This document shows positions 31,226 through 45,339 of a DNA stretch of 64,000 nt, one piece after another. The translations under genes were made by a program, and so were the position numbers. Source of the DNA: Phoenix dactylifera (Eukaryota; Streptophyta; Magnoliopsida; Arecales; Arecaceae); assembly GCF_009389715.1 (NCBI RefSeq), contig NW_024067666.1, positions 2,955,001-3,019,000 on the forward strand. Reading direction: 5' to 3'. Every line of letters begins with the position of its first letter. The first letter of the stretch is position 1. The notes under the pieces were generated by a model. It was not told the origin of the DNA. It saw only the letters and a program-made list of their open reading frames with translations, and made no database searches.

Positions 31226-33069
31226 AAAAAGAAGCTGTAGAAGAAAGAAGACCTGTCAAAAACCAAGACAAAAAGAACAGTGTTCTCACGATATTTCAAG
31301 GGCTTTTAGCTCTCTCTCTCTCTCTCTCTTACGCACACACACGCTTGTAGCACTGTGGACGCCTTGGAACAACCCGGTTTGGCTCGAGAAAAAAAGGAGT
31401 GGGAGTTGGAAGGAGTAAAGGGATGTGGGCTTTTTCTTTATCAATTCCTTGCCTAAATTTCGCTTCGCTCCTTGCAACTTCCTTCCGCCTCTCATTGCCG
31501 CGGGTGGACGTATGGACGGTCGTGGTACGTTGCATGGCGATGGGTGTGTATGCGTTCGAAGTTTTTTTTGGGTTGTTGGTGAATTTATAACTACAAGAAA
31601 GCCTCCGGGCCCAACGCCGGTACCATGCGAGCTCCCTCGCCGCGTATCACGTAAAGATTGGTTATTTACGCCATAACGCCGTGAATTCTACCGATAAACT
31701 CACATCATACGGCATGGAGCTTTCTCTTGGGTACATTGTTTGGGCCCCGTAGCAGCACTTGATTTTGTTTTTTCTTTTTTTACAAAAACGAATGACTCTT
31801 ACCATTATAATACGGACAGATTTAAAAAAAAATCAAAAAAATAATAAATTTCAAAGCACTTATGAAACGATCCAATTCTCAATTTTATTGGACTTTCTGT
31901 AGATATGCTTAGCCTAAAAAGCCACATCGCCACCGACCATAGTTCAGATGTCTCATGGATGGCACCCACCTGTCTTATACCGTCAGTGTCTCCTGAATCC
32001 AGTTGATAATAATAGCTGTACCGTTTGCAAACAGTACTTCTCTAGCCCACGATATGCGCCTCGAGGATAACGCACCACTTGGCTTTACATGAGTTAGATT
32101 CGGATGCTTCGAGGATGGCTTTGGGGTTGGTGTCTCTCCTCTCGGTCAAAACCGCCACGCTAGTCCTATAGAACTAGAAACCGTGCCCCAGTGTCTCATT
32201 TGACTGCAGGCTCATGAATTTATTTCTTATTTATTTCTCCTTTGTCTCGAAACTCTCGTTATGGGTGGGGGTCTGGGGGAGTAGGAGACTAGTTGTGGGT
32301 GATCGATCACCTCCCTAATTAAATCGTTGCTTCTTGGCCCGGGGTTTGACAATTGAGAGCTAATAACACCAAAAAAAATTGGGAGCTAATGACCCATTAT
32401 CGCCAGATTATCAGCAACTCTATTGATGAGTCGTCAATAACGGTAGGTTTCCATATTTGATTTGGTCCTTGTATATTATTTGATGTGGAGGTGATAGAAT
32501 TGGTTTAGCCTATAAATAGCAAATATTATACTCTAAGACTCTAAGTGATTTGATTTCCTACGTTTATTTAAAATTAATTATAAATTAATTATTTGAGTGG
32601 ACTACCTACACCACAAATCATGGAGTTGGAGGCTTCTAGCTAGCTCGAGATTATAAACCAGATGCTATATATAACAACAATGTGATGGCTATTATAAGCA
32701 TTACAATTATTTTAATCCAAAAATAATATGAGAGAATATATTTGGACACGCCTCTCGTCTGAATTATTTTTTTTGATGGAATGTGGAGGAAGTAAGGTAT
32801 TTTTCCTAGTCAATTTAATTAATTTAAAGTGAGTATATGTACAAAAGAAAAGAAGATTCGAAGAGATATAAGGAAAGAGAAAAAAAATTAAAATAAAACT
32901 AAAGAGGATACATAAGTCCAAATTTGACGGTATCCTTCAATTATTTTCTCTGACCCCAAGTGTTTCCAAAGATGAAAAAAGTGGACGATATCCTTGAAGG
33001 TTCTCTTGCTCCGGTCGAGCCAAATATGCCAAAACATAGACATGCATCATCCCTTGTTTTTCTTAAGAT
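31226..33069. other. Upstream region of the bHLH gene and spacer
   Basis: A CT microsatellite at about 31311-31330 probably lies in the promoter or leader of the minus-strand bHLH gene. No other gene was recognised up to 33069. The sequence is AT-rich. Confidence 0.4.
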
Positions 33070-33960
33070 TGGTTAAATATACCTTTTCCTCGAAGGCATC
33101 CACAAAGAATGAAGTTTAGGTGGCCATCCTCTTAGTCTAGATAGTTTTGATGAATGAACATCTAATGCAAAGATGAGAAATACATTCCATATTACAACTA
33201 CAAAGAGGGAAGTTTGTACTGATAGTTCATCCCTTTTTGGTAAGGATCTCGTTTGTGTGAAGTTTGTTCCCTTTTTTTTTGTGAACCGGCTTCTCACTGC
33301 ATACGTCGGTGAGAGAGCCCAGAACAATCACAAGACAAAATATGATCTAATGCCTGTGGCACACGATCGCAAGTACCCCAAAATACATACCTATAATGAT
33401 GGGTTGTATAGGAGGCGACCCAGAAGAAGTTTGTACTTCAACGCATGCGAAAGAAATAGCTTGGCCTCCTTTGGCACTGGTGCCTTCTAGATGACTTTGC
33501 AATAAGGGCAAACAAGTCCATCACTATCGACAAATCTATAGTAAGAGTCAACTGTGAAAAATCCATGTTGTGTGAGCTTCCAGATAACATTGTGCCCCAA
33601 ACTCTTGCAGTATATTAACATTTCATGAACATATAAGAAATTCTCAATGATATAACAACCTTTGATGAAGGCTAATTGGGCCTCATTCATCAAGTGGGGA
33701 AGGAAACCAACCGGTCTGTTTGCCAGGACCTTCGAGATGATTTCGTAGAGGCTATTTATAAGGTTTATCGGTCTCAAATCTCTAGCTATGAGTGTGCCCT
33801 CTTCGTTTGGAATAAGGGTGATGAAGGCATATTATCATGAAGGAGATTCCAATATTTTTGACAAAAAGAGAAGGCAAACCTATCCAACTTAGGTGCCTTG
33901 GAGCCGTCTAATGAGAAAACTGCTCTCTGTCTTCTCCGTGCTGAAGTTCTCTGCAAGTAT
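33070..33960 (-). mobile_element. Decayed LINE with reverse transcriptase and zinc-knuckle remnants
   Basis: The minus-strand frame 33777-33487 contains RPINLINSLYEIISKVLANR, then QLAFIKGCYIIENFLYVHE, a plant LINE reverse transcriptase signature. It passes directly into W-K-TQHGFFTVDSYYRF and CPYC, resembling the zf-RVT end of ORF2, so an internal part is missing. Upstream (33960-33780) the frames show GSKAPKLDRFAFSFCQKYWN-like wording of the same domain with frame changes. It is an old, non-functional copy. Confidence 0.65.
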
Positions 33961-34747
33961 GCTAAGATCCCCAGCCGGTACCATATAGTTTACCCCAATT
34001 CACCGCAATGGAAAGAGAAGAAGAGAAGCCAAAGAGGTCCATACAGCCTCACACCTGCATAAGACTACCATTGTAGGTATACTCTAGGACTGCATATTAT
34101 TAGCATTCTGGATACTTTGATGGACATGTTTACAAAAGAATCATGCTAGTTATTAACATTAGTTGTGTGATGCACATATCTAGATATATTGATGAATATG
34201 AGAATTGGAATCTCTTTCTTAATTGCCAATACATTATCTTTTATTTCTTAGTAAAGATGTTACTATATAGAAGCTTATTTCATAAAACAACAATGTTTAA
34301 AAAATTATGGATAGCAATGTAGGAGCACACATATATGTTTTAAACAGTAGAGGAGTCTAGCCTAAGGTCGCAACTTGGACAGGTTGGGCCGAGTTGAGGG
34401 CAAATCTAAACCCAACCCACCCTATATGTCTCCCAATCCTAACCCAACTCAAATTTAAACCTTAACTTCATCCATTGAGTGGTTTCCGTGGCTATATTCG
34501 GGTTGAACCCAACACAAATTGCACCTATTGTTTAGCATGGTGAGGCTTCATGTGGTAGGTAGATGGCTAACATACAAATAGTAGGGACAGGATACAATTG
34601 GGCAGTGTCACAGTACTCGTCCAGGTATTAGCTCCCACGAGAATAAAAACAAACAAACGAATGAAACCAATATATAGGAATGCACTTTTGAGAGAAGATA
34701 TGCAACCCATTGTAACAACCTAGCATCTCACCCAAAATGGCTAGCCA

Positions 34748-34922
34748 GTATTATTTGGGTTTCTTGATTCTGTATAAATATCCAACATCTACTCAGCGAA
34801 TAACCGATATAGGACTAAATATATACTCGCACAGAAATGTATTATTTGGTTCCTTGATCCTGTATAAGTATCCAACATCTATCCAGCGAATAACTGATGT
34901 AGGACTAAACATACGCCCGCAC
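34748..34922 (+). repeat. Tandem pair inside a dispersed repeat
   Basis: Two copies of an approximately 85-bp unit (34748-34832 and 34839-34922) share GTATTATTTGG, TCCTGTATAA, ATCCAACATCTA and AGCGAATAAC words and are about 85-90% alike by eye. A third copy of the family lies at about 28560-28640. The family was not classified. Confidence 0.7.
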
Positions 34923-35034
34923 GGTCCTCACACCCCTGCAACAGTCTTAATCTTTTTTTATTTAATTTTCTAAGCACATGATCCGGACTCCCCTTCTCAT
35001 GAGATAAGTGCCGACAATGAATTGGACTTCGAGC

Positions 35035-35119
35035 TTTTCTCATCATATACAGTATTAACTAGTCTTTAGCATGCGCGTTAGAGGTTTTCTCATCATATAC
35101 AGTATTAACTAGTCTTTAG
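35035..35119 (+). repeat. 35-bp direct repeat
   Basis: The 35-bp unit beginning TTTTCTCATCATATACAG occurs identically at 35035-35069 and 35085-35119, offset 50 bp. It looks like a recent local duplication. Confidence 0.85.
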
Positions 35120-37079
35120 TATTAATTAATCAAATGAGTTCTTGGAGGAGGAAAACAGGCATACCATACCGCATGCCAAGAAGAACAGCAGAAAGCTTCA
35201 GCCTACTAGACTCCAAGCTCAAATAATAAGGAGAGGCTTCAAAGTCCATTTCATATGCTAAATTATAGCATTTCCCATTGCCCCAATAGTTAATAGAGAT
35301 TTCAAGCACATCCAATCCATCCATGCATGATAGATATTCAAAAGTTTAATCTCATACTTTCCTATCTATATAAAAAGTTTTGATGAAAAGAATATTTGTA
35401 GATTTAAAGCTTGCATAAAAACATTGAAGCAAGCATTTAAAGTAGATGGATGATCGAACATGCGCTCTGCTCAAACTATGCGTAATTGTAGCCATCTCAG
35501 CAATTCAATTTGAGTGAACTATAGTATATGAGATAAGTTGCTTCGAAAGCATTTACAAAAATGCTAATTCCTAATTATAGAAATGAGATGCGACTAAATC
35601 ATGGATGTTGCCCTTATCTAGCATCATGAGCTACCTTGTCCTGGATATAATACATGGTTTAAGTATTCAAAGCATCCACTTAGTTTTAAGTATTCAAAGC
35701 ATCTGCTATCAGAAGTTAATGTAAACTGCAACTCGAGAATGGTGATTAGATAGAATCTTATGGCATGTCAACCGTTGATCCAAGTTCGAACCTTGTTTTC
35801 ATGGATATTGCCATAGCCAGAGCCTGCACAAAAAAAAAGCAAATGTGAGTACTGAACTTATCTTGAATTCTTCAAAAATTTTGGAATCCTGCTAATATGT
35901 GCGGGTTTGTAGATTTACATTTTTGTTAAATGCATGCGACATGAAATAGTTTTCTTTTCATTTGTATCAAATATTAAGGAAAAATAATATTCCGTACCAC
36001 TATATTCACTATCTACATGGTTTTAATTCATTGCTGGATCTAAGAGAAAAGAAGAGAAGAAAGAAGAGAGTGATGATGACAACTCTTCGTTCGCAAGCTG
36101 TCATGTGAAACAATTCTCGTTTGGAGATGTTAGGATTTACTGGTGGAAAAAGGAATGAAAGGGTGACTGAAAAGAAGAGATCAAGAGACAAAGACGAGGA
36201 AACCTGAAAAGGTTTTTTTGTAACTGAGAAACCACCACACATGAACAGGTTATTTAATTGCATCTCCTAGACTTCACTGATGAACCAAGGGAAAGATATA
36301 ATAGAAGAGAAGATTTTCTTTGCTCCAGAAAAAAGAAAGATAACAGAAGAAAGAAGAAGAAAACAAAGGAATGAAAGGTGGGAACGAAGACAGCCCGTCT
36401 CCCTACTAAAGATTTGGAACAACTGCTTCGGACGCAACCTTTTGATCCTATAGTCGGACTTTGCTTGCTAGAGTTCATGAGACCTTGGAGAGGGGAGCCT
36501 GAAAACTACTTTCTCATTTGAGGCTCACTTTACAGATCAATTGAAACCCGGGCCTTTAAATGTCTTGATGCATACCTTTTGTTTTTTTTTCTTCCACAAA
36601 AGATTTAGAGCTTAACATCAAATGAAATTTACAAAGTTATTTTCTTTCTTTGCACTTTTCTTCAATTCACTGAAGAGTTGGGTCCTGTCAGATTAGCTAA
36701 ATCCATAAAAATCCAGTCATCTCACAATCAATCGATTCAGAAAACATGACATCATTCCATTCTTAGACTGATAATAAGAATCTAGGTATGCACTAATGCT
36801 TTCTAATCCTGTACATGAATAGATGTATCAAAAAATTTGTTGTCACAAGATTCAGCAACTCACACATGATAAATGAACTCCCTTACTGGTTCTTCAATAA
36901 GAAATTCAAAAGGAGCTGCCCACTCTGTAGTTTTTCCATTTCTCAGTTGGAAGCCTAGAAGATTATGGCCCAGGCATAAGCAGTGCCAAGCAGTTACAAT
37001 CTGTGCCTATACTCAGTCATCTACTCCAACCCCTTTCTTTTCAAGAAGAAGGAACATATGAGAAGTGATCCACTACGTT

Positions 37080-40000
37080 TCATGAAGGAGCACTGGAGCC
37101 ACGAATGATTGGGCGGATTGCAGCCTTAAAATCTTCGTAGAATTTTTGCTCTGAAAACCTCTGAGCATGCTTTCTTGCAGCTGCCACGATAGCAAGCCTC
37201 TTAGTCTCTGGCATCTTTAAGATCTCAAGGATAGCATCAGCATATTCTTCTTTGTCTGAAGCTAGAAATCCTGTTTGATGTCCATCTTCTTCTAGAACAA
37301 TATCCATTTTTGGCCCAGCTGAATTATGGGCTGACATGGAAACGGTGTTACTGGGTGTCATGAAGAAACCTAATTTTTTATGAAAGGTGAAAGGGATGTT
37401 TCAAATGAGGATATCATCACACACTCACCAATAGGAATAGCACCAGCAGCCATGTACTCCACGACACTGATGCCAAAATGTTCATCTATCATAGAATGAA
37501 GCCCGGCTACAGCACCTCCCAGAAGCTGCACCAACTCCCTGTTTGAACATAGGAGGCAAAGAAACCAGAAATATAGCAATTGATAGGGAAATGGAATTCT
37601 CTGAACAGAAGGGAAATGGAAGTAGATCTCTATATGCGCCAAGACCACTGGAAGCAAATAACTGAATGAATATGAAACTGTAACGAAAGACAAAATAACA
37701 TGTGCATCACACACCCATGGCCAGAGGTGGACTTGGGAAGTGCAAGTGACTTGCTTCTTCCATATCCCATATGTTCCAGTAACCTTTTTTTTTATTTTTT
37801 TTATTCCTATTCAGAAAGGTGGTGGGAATGTTAGTGCCCTGGTTTGAACTTAAGACCTCTCCCTAGTGCAAGCACCAAGGAGAGGAGTGCCAACAGCAGG
37901 AGCTGATGCCTGTTGAATCCAACTAATCTAAAATCAATCACCTTTAAGTTTATCTTAGTCCTTCCTATTGCCATCCATCATTCAGATTCTCTCATCTGAA
38001 TTTTTATATCAAATGGTTCCATTAAATTGGTGTTCAACTCAGAGGAAAAAAAAAATACTCATGTGGCTTGATGGTCCTTCCTCTGCATATGCAGGGTTGC
38101 TTTGTAGTGGTTAAGCTTGTTTAAAAGGTTGTGGTTTGTGTGACAAGGGACAAGAATTTCCCACTGCTTCTGCACTAATAGCATCTGTCACTGCAGCTCT
38201 CAGGATATGGCCAGGCCAAGTGAAAGAGTTATCACTGGGTCTGGACAAAAGTCTCTTCAAGCCTTAAAGTTCAGTTGCTAAATGACTACAAACCAGCCTC
38301 ATATATGTAAAATTTCAAACTTCCTTAAAAAAAATAATGTAGAAACTAATACAATGGAGTAAATGTCAAAATCTAATATGGTGCACATTTGCTTAAAATC
38401 TAATAGATACATGTCATCTATGAAAACTTGACAGTAGATGTGATGATTATTTTTTTAATCATAATAATAATAATATTATGATTGCAAATGATGATGATGA
38501 TGATGAGCTGACAGTTTTTGAATTAATGTAGACAAAAGAGGTCAGGATGCCATGCCAACCTGTATGTCACATCCTTGTGGAACTCCACAAATTCATCCAT
38601 GTCTAATTCACTAGATCTATCTTTAAGCTTTTGTAATCTTGCTTGGTCCTCCTTATTTCGACAACTACCGACAAATTGGAGCTTTGGTCTAGGTAACTCG
38701 AGGTCTAGTCTTTGAACAGCAAGTGAGAATGCCTCCAGCTGAAGAGCATGAGCCTGACAGAGGAAAAAGTGGTATGATGGTAAATATCAGGATATTCTCC
38801 AATCATGAGTGCTCAACCCATGAACATAAATATAGTAATACAATATTTACAAATGTACCTTTTCTGGGCGAAATTGGGCAACAGATATAATGACAGGAGA
38901 TTTGGCTGGCCTTTCCAAAGGAAGCATCTGTTAGAACATCCAACAGTTACTTCTCATGAGCGATGGTTAAATGCAACCAGACTAGTGGATGACTCAAATG
39001 GATCTATAACTTAGGGTGAAACAATCTTCACATGACTGCATGTTATTTAAGAGACGAGTCCACATTTCAAACATCTACAGAGAGCATAAAAATGTACCTA
39101 TTTAATAATTATTATAAAACCAAATATTGAAGCTATAGTTACCTGAGATTTAGATATATGGTAGCATGTTATAGTTACTCAAGACAAACTATAATTACTC
39201 AGAGAACTTTAAAAACAATAAACCATTTCTTTTTCTGTAGAGGTTGACCTCGTAATCGTTAGTCACCCCATGCCAAAGCTGCTAATTGATCATAGAGTTT
39301 CCAAATAAAAAGCTTTAAACTTGCAAGAGACATGTACAATTTTCAGAGACTGGTTTTATTATGTACAGGAACTTGTTACTTCTAACAAATGGGGGAGTTT
39401 TAAGCAAAACTAGAAGAACTTCAAGGAAACTTTAAGCAGTTTTAAAGAACTTGCTTTTTGGCAAGCCAACGTTTCAAGTGTTGGCTTGTCAGGCCAGTAC
39501 TGGTATCCAGCATGGCTCAGCACCATACCTGTTAAACTCTATTTTTCATTTTTTGCAAAAATATTTTAAGTACTTTTTCTTTTCTTGTTGTTTTGGCACA
39601 GAATGGCCATGATATGGCACAGTTGGCATAACACACCATCTGTTGTGCTGGAAGGTGACCGGCATGGGTACTAGTGCTGGCACTTGATTTTAAAAATAAC
39701 CATGGGCCCTAGTTACTTCAGAGGAAGAGACTTCGAAGGAAGTCACTGGTAGTACTCCAGTCTACAAGGCAAACTATCACAACTTTGTTGACTGTTTCAC
39801 TACCAGAAACATATAATATCATTTTGCAATCGTCTAATGGAGCCCTAACAAAGTTTATAAGTGTTGTTAGCATTTGAAGTTAACATTTGTTAGCATGGTT
39901 CGCCGTACCGGCCTGAACCGGGCAGTATGGGGTATACCGTACCGGTTCGGTACCGGTACCTAGTATGGGTGGCATATCGATACTCGGTACACCGAAAAGA

Positions 40001-43000
40001 CCCCGTACTGTACCGTGCCGATAGTGCTAGTGTAGCACTGGTACCGAGATGGCGAACATTGCTTGCTAGGAAAGCCAATGATGAACTCAAGCCTCACAAC
40101 TATCTCTTTTATATTATGAATATAGTGTGTAGAATAATAAAGATCTAGTATACAATGGTAATTCAAATTAAAAACCTTTTTACGAGTCACATTTACCATC
40201 ACCATGCTTGAAAGCTCTAATAGACATAGAAGACAAGTGGGGGAAGAAATCTAATAACCAGTGCTTTATCTGTCAAGGGAAAAGTCACTAAATAACAGAC
40301 CAAGAAGCATACCAAAAACATATGAACAAACATACCAGAAGAGCTGAAGTATCACATGGAGGATATACTCTCCTAATACGTTCAGGAATCCTCCACAACC
40401 TTTCAATATGAGATCTTGTCCACGATGAATTCACCATTGCAAGATGTGCACAGGATCCAACCAACCCATACAACCAACTAAAGAATGTATAGTAGAGGAC
40501 TTTGCATCGGGATAGCCAAAAGCTGCCTCAAAATAAAAAGACCTATAAGTAAGCTAAGATATGCATGTAAATTCATTCAAGATAAAATCAACTATATAAA
40601 GCACCAAAGCTACTAAGACAAATTTATTCTTAAAATTATGACCCTCAACAGGCAAATTTTGGATTTTTTACAGATGATAAGGATTATCATTAATATTTAT
40701 CTTTTTTGGGGTTTTGAAAAAGTGAAAGTTGTATGCGCCAGCCCTCATTATATCTATCAATGGTGACAAATGAATGGAACATAAATGAAAATTTGGTAAA
40801 TTATCATTACAAAAAATAATGCATAAAATGGCAAGATGCTCCAAATGCGTTATTGCCTCCCTCTGAGAAGCCATTTAGTATCCATAATAATGCTAAAAAA
40901 AATTCTTTCACCTCTTTATGGTCTGGCTAAAGTTGCAATTTTACTGCAACTCATCTTATATACCAGGAAGAACAGGTAAAGCTGTCCCCATATAAATTTT
41001 TAGTATGTTACTGTTGCTAAACACAATGAGGTTCGGAATATAAGCAGTACGACCAAATCTGAGTAAAACAACTTATCACTCACTGAATCTCAACAGACAA
41101 GAATACATGCACAGACACACACACTGATCATTGTGGTTATCTGACTGAAGGGTAACAAAATGAAATTGAAGGCCATGTGCCATCTTTGACCTTTCTAAAA
41201 GACAGTATCAACTTCTCTGATGAATCATTTCTTTAAGAATTGGCGTGATCAAACATTTGTACAGTGTAATCTAATTAAATGGGTGGAATATGAGGGGTAG
41301 CATGCTTTGCATGTCAAGTCCAAACAACAAGACAACAGAGCGGATCCTAGTATAAGATACACACCACGCTTCAACACAGAAAGAAGAGAAAGGATCGGAA
41401 AGAGTTGGAAACAACAATAGAAAACATCTCAAGTAGAACTAACAAAAGCTGGAAAATGAATCCTTCAAAACTTTGGCTCATCATAGATGTATTCTTAGCC
41501 TACAGCCTCCCTAAAAGAATTTGTAGGGAAATAGAAGGAGGAGGTTTTTCACAACCTAATAAAGACAAGAATAATCCCATAGAAACATCGTTATCGACCA
41601 AACAACTTCTTTCCATAAATCATTTGAAAAAGTTGGCTAAAAGATAATGTGAAATTCAATAATATAACCAGATAAAACAATTCCCACTTCGATTTACAAA
41701 ACATTCACTAAAATTTTCTTACTTTAGCGCAGGAATTTCTACACAATATTAATGAAGGCAACAGGGGCTGGAGTTATGAAAAAGGAGACGGAGCAGGTTG
41801 AAATAAGAAGAAAGGTAGTCCTAAATACAAATGCATGGCAAATGAGGATTAGTAAAACCAACTTATGGTTATGGTCATTAATTTGAGCAGGTACAAATCT
41901 TCGATTGATAATGAAGAAACTTACAAATAAAAGAACTCGAAAAAAATTATGATCAACTAACTACCAAGATAGCGTTCAATTACAAAACCCAAGTAGATTC
42001 AAGAGGACTCAGAATGAAATCCCTATTCCCCTTTAACCTCAACATGGTGAAAGATAACACCATACCTGCACAAGAAACAGAAAACAGAACCATCCAACAA
42101 AAATCACTAAACCGAAATGCACTTAATTTTCTCCCAAAAATTAACATGTCTGTCCTTGAACCAACAACTAAATTTCTAAAGATCTCAAAAAATATTGACT
42201 ATTTTTTGTTTCTTCGGTTAAGTGGAAATACCATTCTAGCTTTCCAGAAAGTTAACAAGGTTCTCTGCCCCCTCCAAGATATATCAAATCATTCTCTCTC
42301 ATCAAGTCATGTCACAATACCCTAGAATCTTGGATGTGCTTTCATCATTTACAGCACAGAAAATATATTTCCTATCATCTCTTAATCCATTTCCTAGCAA
42401 GTAAGGACATTCTCCAAGGATTCCAATCAAGAGAAGCTTTAGAGTTTGAACTTTCCAAGTTACTTTCAGGTTTCCAGTTCAAAATCCTATGTTGTTTCCC
42501 ACCGAGTCTCTGACAATCAGGAAACCACAAAGGACATACCGAGAGAGCCTAGTCAGACAACCATCTCCAACATCTCTTGTTTTCACCAAAAATGACAGTG
42601 ATCAAGACCGGATGAGGTTTTGCAAGGCACCTAACTTCTTAACTTCAAAAATTTACAGTGTTCATTCCAAGGACTGGCCACCATACCATCACATCAACTC
42701 TCTGTTCACAAAAACATGAAAAGAAGCCTCTCTTGCCAAGGTAATGAACTAGAGTTTGCAAGAAGTGCTCTACAAAGCAATAGAAGAAAACCACCGACCT
42801 ATGTAACCATACTTAATTATTTTAAGTGCTATGTCATCATATCATGCTTTCTCGGAAGAATGACATAAGAATATATTGTTGTAACAAGAGAACAATATTT
42901 TGAAGGACTATAAATGTCAACCAAGCAGCTAGGGGACCACCTAGGCCCTAGGTTCTAGGCAAGCATCTAGAGGTCAAGATGGCCCAAAAATAATAAATCG

Positions 43001-44958
43001 AAGATAACCAGTAAGTATTAGGAAAAACCTAAAAGAAAAGGTAACATATGACATCAAAATAAGATGCAGTAAAAATCGAAACATCAATTAGCTAAAGCTA
43101 CTAAAATTTCACCCCCCATAATCAGACATGATGTAAAATGTCAAGATAGCTACCTAGGCAACCCGACCTAGGCAGGTTGCCTAGGCAGTCAATGTAACAT
43201 CTTTTAGCACATTGCTTGAGAATTTTCTTCCTACCATCCTAAATAAATAAACTGGGTCCTTAGTAGACAAAATATTGGTCTCCTAGAACATCACGCATTT
43301 AGTTTAGAATATTCAGTTGTCAAACTTGTCCAATTTCCTCTGCTTTCAAGTCATTCCACTAGACATTTGATATTAAATCATTACAAACTCAGAAAGCTCC
43401 AATTATGATTTATCAGACAGCAATATTTTATGCAAGCAGGTTCCATGCATTCCCCTCTTTCTTATCAATTTCTGGGATAACTGGTGCCCCCCCTCTTGCA
43501 CTCAAATCCACTCTAATTTCGATATTTGCTTGATGCAGCTAAAATAATTATTATACTCATACTCTTATTCCCACAACTAGGATCCTTATGACTTAATAGG
43601 AATGGCATGTAGTGTTTTCAAATTTAAAGGGCATCTTTGGCATATACATTACTAATAAACTTGCAGATGGATTGTTAAGATGTTCCAGTTCTTAGAAGAA
43701 AATTCCAACAATCAATAACTTCCAAAATCATAAGAACTAGTTTCAATCTCTGTCAATATATTTTGCATTTGAATGACATACCTTTTGGCAACCAGAACAT
43801 CGTTGTTGTACATTGAACTACGTTGGCGAACACGAGAGACCATGTCTGAGCTTATAGTTGGATAGTGGGTATAGCAAATAACTTTGCACCCAAACACCCG
43901 AGCAAGTGGGTATGTAAAAGCATAACCACTCGTGTCAAAATAATATTGGGGTGTAAATTTGCGTAGAGCCTCCCACGAAAGATAAACGGAACCAAGACTC
44001 TGTCCAATCATAGTGAAATGGGGATAGGTCCGTTCATCAATCCACTTCCTTCTAGACAAGCGAACAACCTACAAACGATAGTAGGCATAACAAGCGTTCA
44101 GTTGATTTAAACAAATCAAAAGCTATAAAATAAACAAGCACACGAGGTGTCCATTTATCAAGTTCCAATCTTGAATTTTCCCTTGAGAGTTTTAAATAGC
44201 AATATAATGGTAATATGAATAGATATTCTTTTACCTTGCTTGCATAGAAAAATTGCAAGACTGATCACCATGTTCATCAAGAAGAACGTTAGCAATCAAA
44301 CTAACTGAAATAGATGCAGCCAATCAGTTTTATCAGAAGACAACTCTATAACTATCTGGTGGTAAGGCAGGATCCAAAGTAGTATAAACAAACAAAAGAA
44401 AGTAATTTGTTCTTCCCAAGTTGGCCATATCAAAGCCGCCCTAAAACCTTTAATCTATAAGGAATGAAATATTAGCCACAACCTTCAAAATTCCACACCC
44501 GAATCTACAACTTCAATCTAAAGCAAATTGCATAAACTTAGAAGTCGACTAATAAATAATAAGAAATCATAGAATCCATTAATTAAGTCACTGGAAATCC
44601 AATGAAAAGTGAAAAAGATTCGATTTTTAAGCCAAAGAAGCAATCTTGGGAGGGATACCTGAGGTGGGCGAAGGAGCTTGACACCGAAGCGATCGAAGGC
44701 CCGGGCTGCGAGGCTCTGCGGCGAGGCGTCGTCGCCGGTGTAGACGGCACAGTCGAGATCGGGATTCTCCTCCTGGACGGCCCGCACGGCGCACCAGAGC
44801 ACCCTCTCCCCGCCGCCGCCGTCGTTGGTGTAGGGATGGAAGAACCCCACGGCTCTCCGCCGCCGCCTCCGCCCCGAGATCACGGCCGCGAAGAGTGAGG
44901 CGAGCGTTAGGGCCAGAAGCGTCGATACCAAGGTCAGCAATAAGGCCCAGATCGCCAT
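37080..44958 (-). CDS. ALG11: ALG11 alpha-1,2-mannosyltransferase of lipid-linked N-glycan assembly
   Basis: The enzyme adds the fourth and fifth mannoses (alpha-1,2) from GDP-mannose to Man3GlcNAc2-PP-dolichol on the cytosolic face of the ER. Seven exons join in phase to 465 residues, close to the family length: 44958-44659, 44068-43782, 40522-40336, 38927-38859, 38753-38560, 37538-37429 and 37330-37080. The start Met precedes a membrane anchor (residues about 3-26). Then come [32 protein letters not shown]-like wording, [22 protein letters not shown], and [20 protein letters not shown], which holds the E-x7-E motif of GT4 glycosyltransferases, followed by [15 protein letters not shown]. The 3.3-kb second intron carries no recognisable gene. 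Intron 3 (38928-40335) contains a GTACCGG-rich repeat at 39895-40075. Exon 1 is GC-rich. The Arabidopsis orthologue is LEW3. The gene looks intact. Confidence 0.95.
39895..40075. repeat. GTACCGG-rich dispersed repeat in an ALG11 intron
   Basis: Repeated words CCGTACCGGTTCGGTACCGG and related forms give a locally GC-rich, self-complementary stretch. A second copy with the same vocabulary lies in a PAT intron at 58495-58735. Unclassified. Confidence 0.6.
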
Positions 44959-45339
44959 CTCCTCACCCCTTCCCTTCTCTCGTCTCGACGGCGACGCAGC
45001 GAAAAGGGCGACAAGATTTGGCCTTCCGGTAATGCTAGGCGGCACCCTACAGACACACAATTGGAGAAGGGGTTGATCGTTTCATGGGAGTTGACGCAAT
45101 ACGCCAGCTGCCACGCCAACATCGCGTGGGCCCGAGGAACATCTTATGTGAGTGACCGGCGCTCCATAACGCCGGAAGTGGGTGGGTAACCAGAAGAAGT
45201 CCGAGTCCAGACTTCTAAGATAACGGAGTGGAGAGGGCCAAACCGCTATAATTCTATTCTTTCGAAATTTATAAGCGGAATTTACAAGCGCTCCGTCTTA
45301 TTCAGATTGGGGAGGGGTTCCAACCAAACAAACAATGTC
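44959..45339. promoter_or_regulatory. Upstream region of ALG11
   Basis: This is the 5' flank and probable leader of the minus-strand ALG11 gene. Part of it is GC-rich. No clear TATA box was assigned. Confidence 0.4.

Larger units (their letters stand above)
33961..37079. other. Spacer between LINE relic and ALG11
   Basis: No gene was recognised. It contains the tandem pair at 34748-34922 and a 35-bp direct repeat at 35035-35119. The tract at 34365-34520 has GGTTGGG-type words. The part at 36480-37079 adjoins the ALG11 stop and may include its 3' UTR. Confidence 0.45.

Noticed and set aside
31601-31625. ACTACAAGAAAG resembling a CACTA terminus
   Set aside because: The leading C is missing, no GACGC...GCGTC subterminal repeats follow, and no partner end was seen.
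35780-35795. GTTCGAACC word resembling a tRNA B box
   Set aside because: No matching A box, no acceptor stem and no cloverleaf in the surrounding sequence.
37820-37910. GGTTTGAAC-containing stretch resembling a SINE or tRNA relic in an ALG11 intron
   Set aside because: Only a single box-like word, with no A tail or flanking duplication visible.
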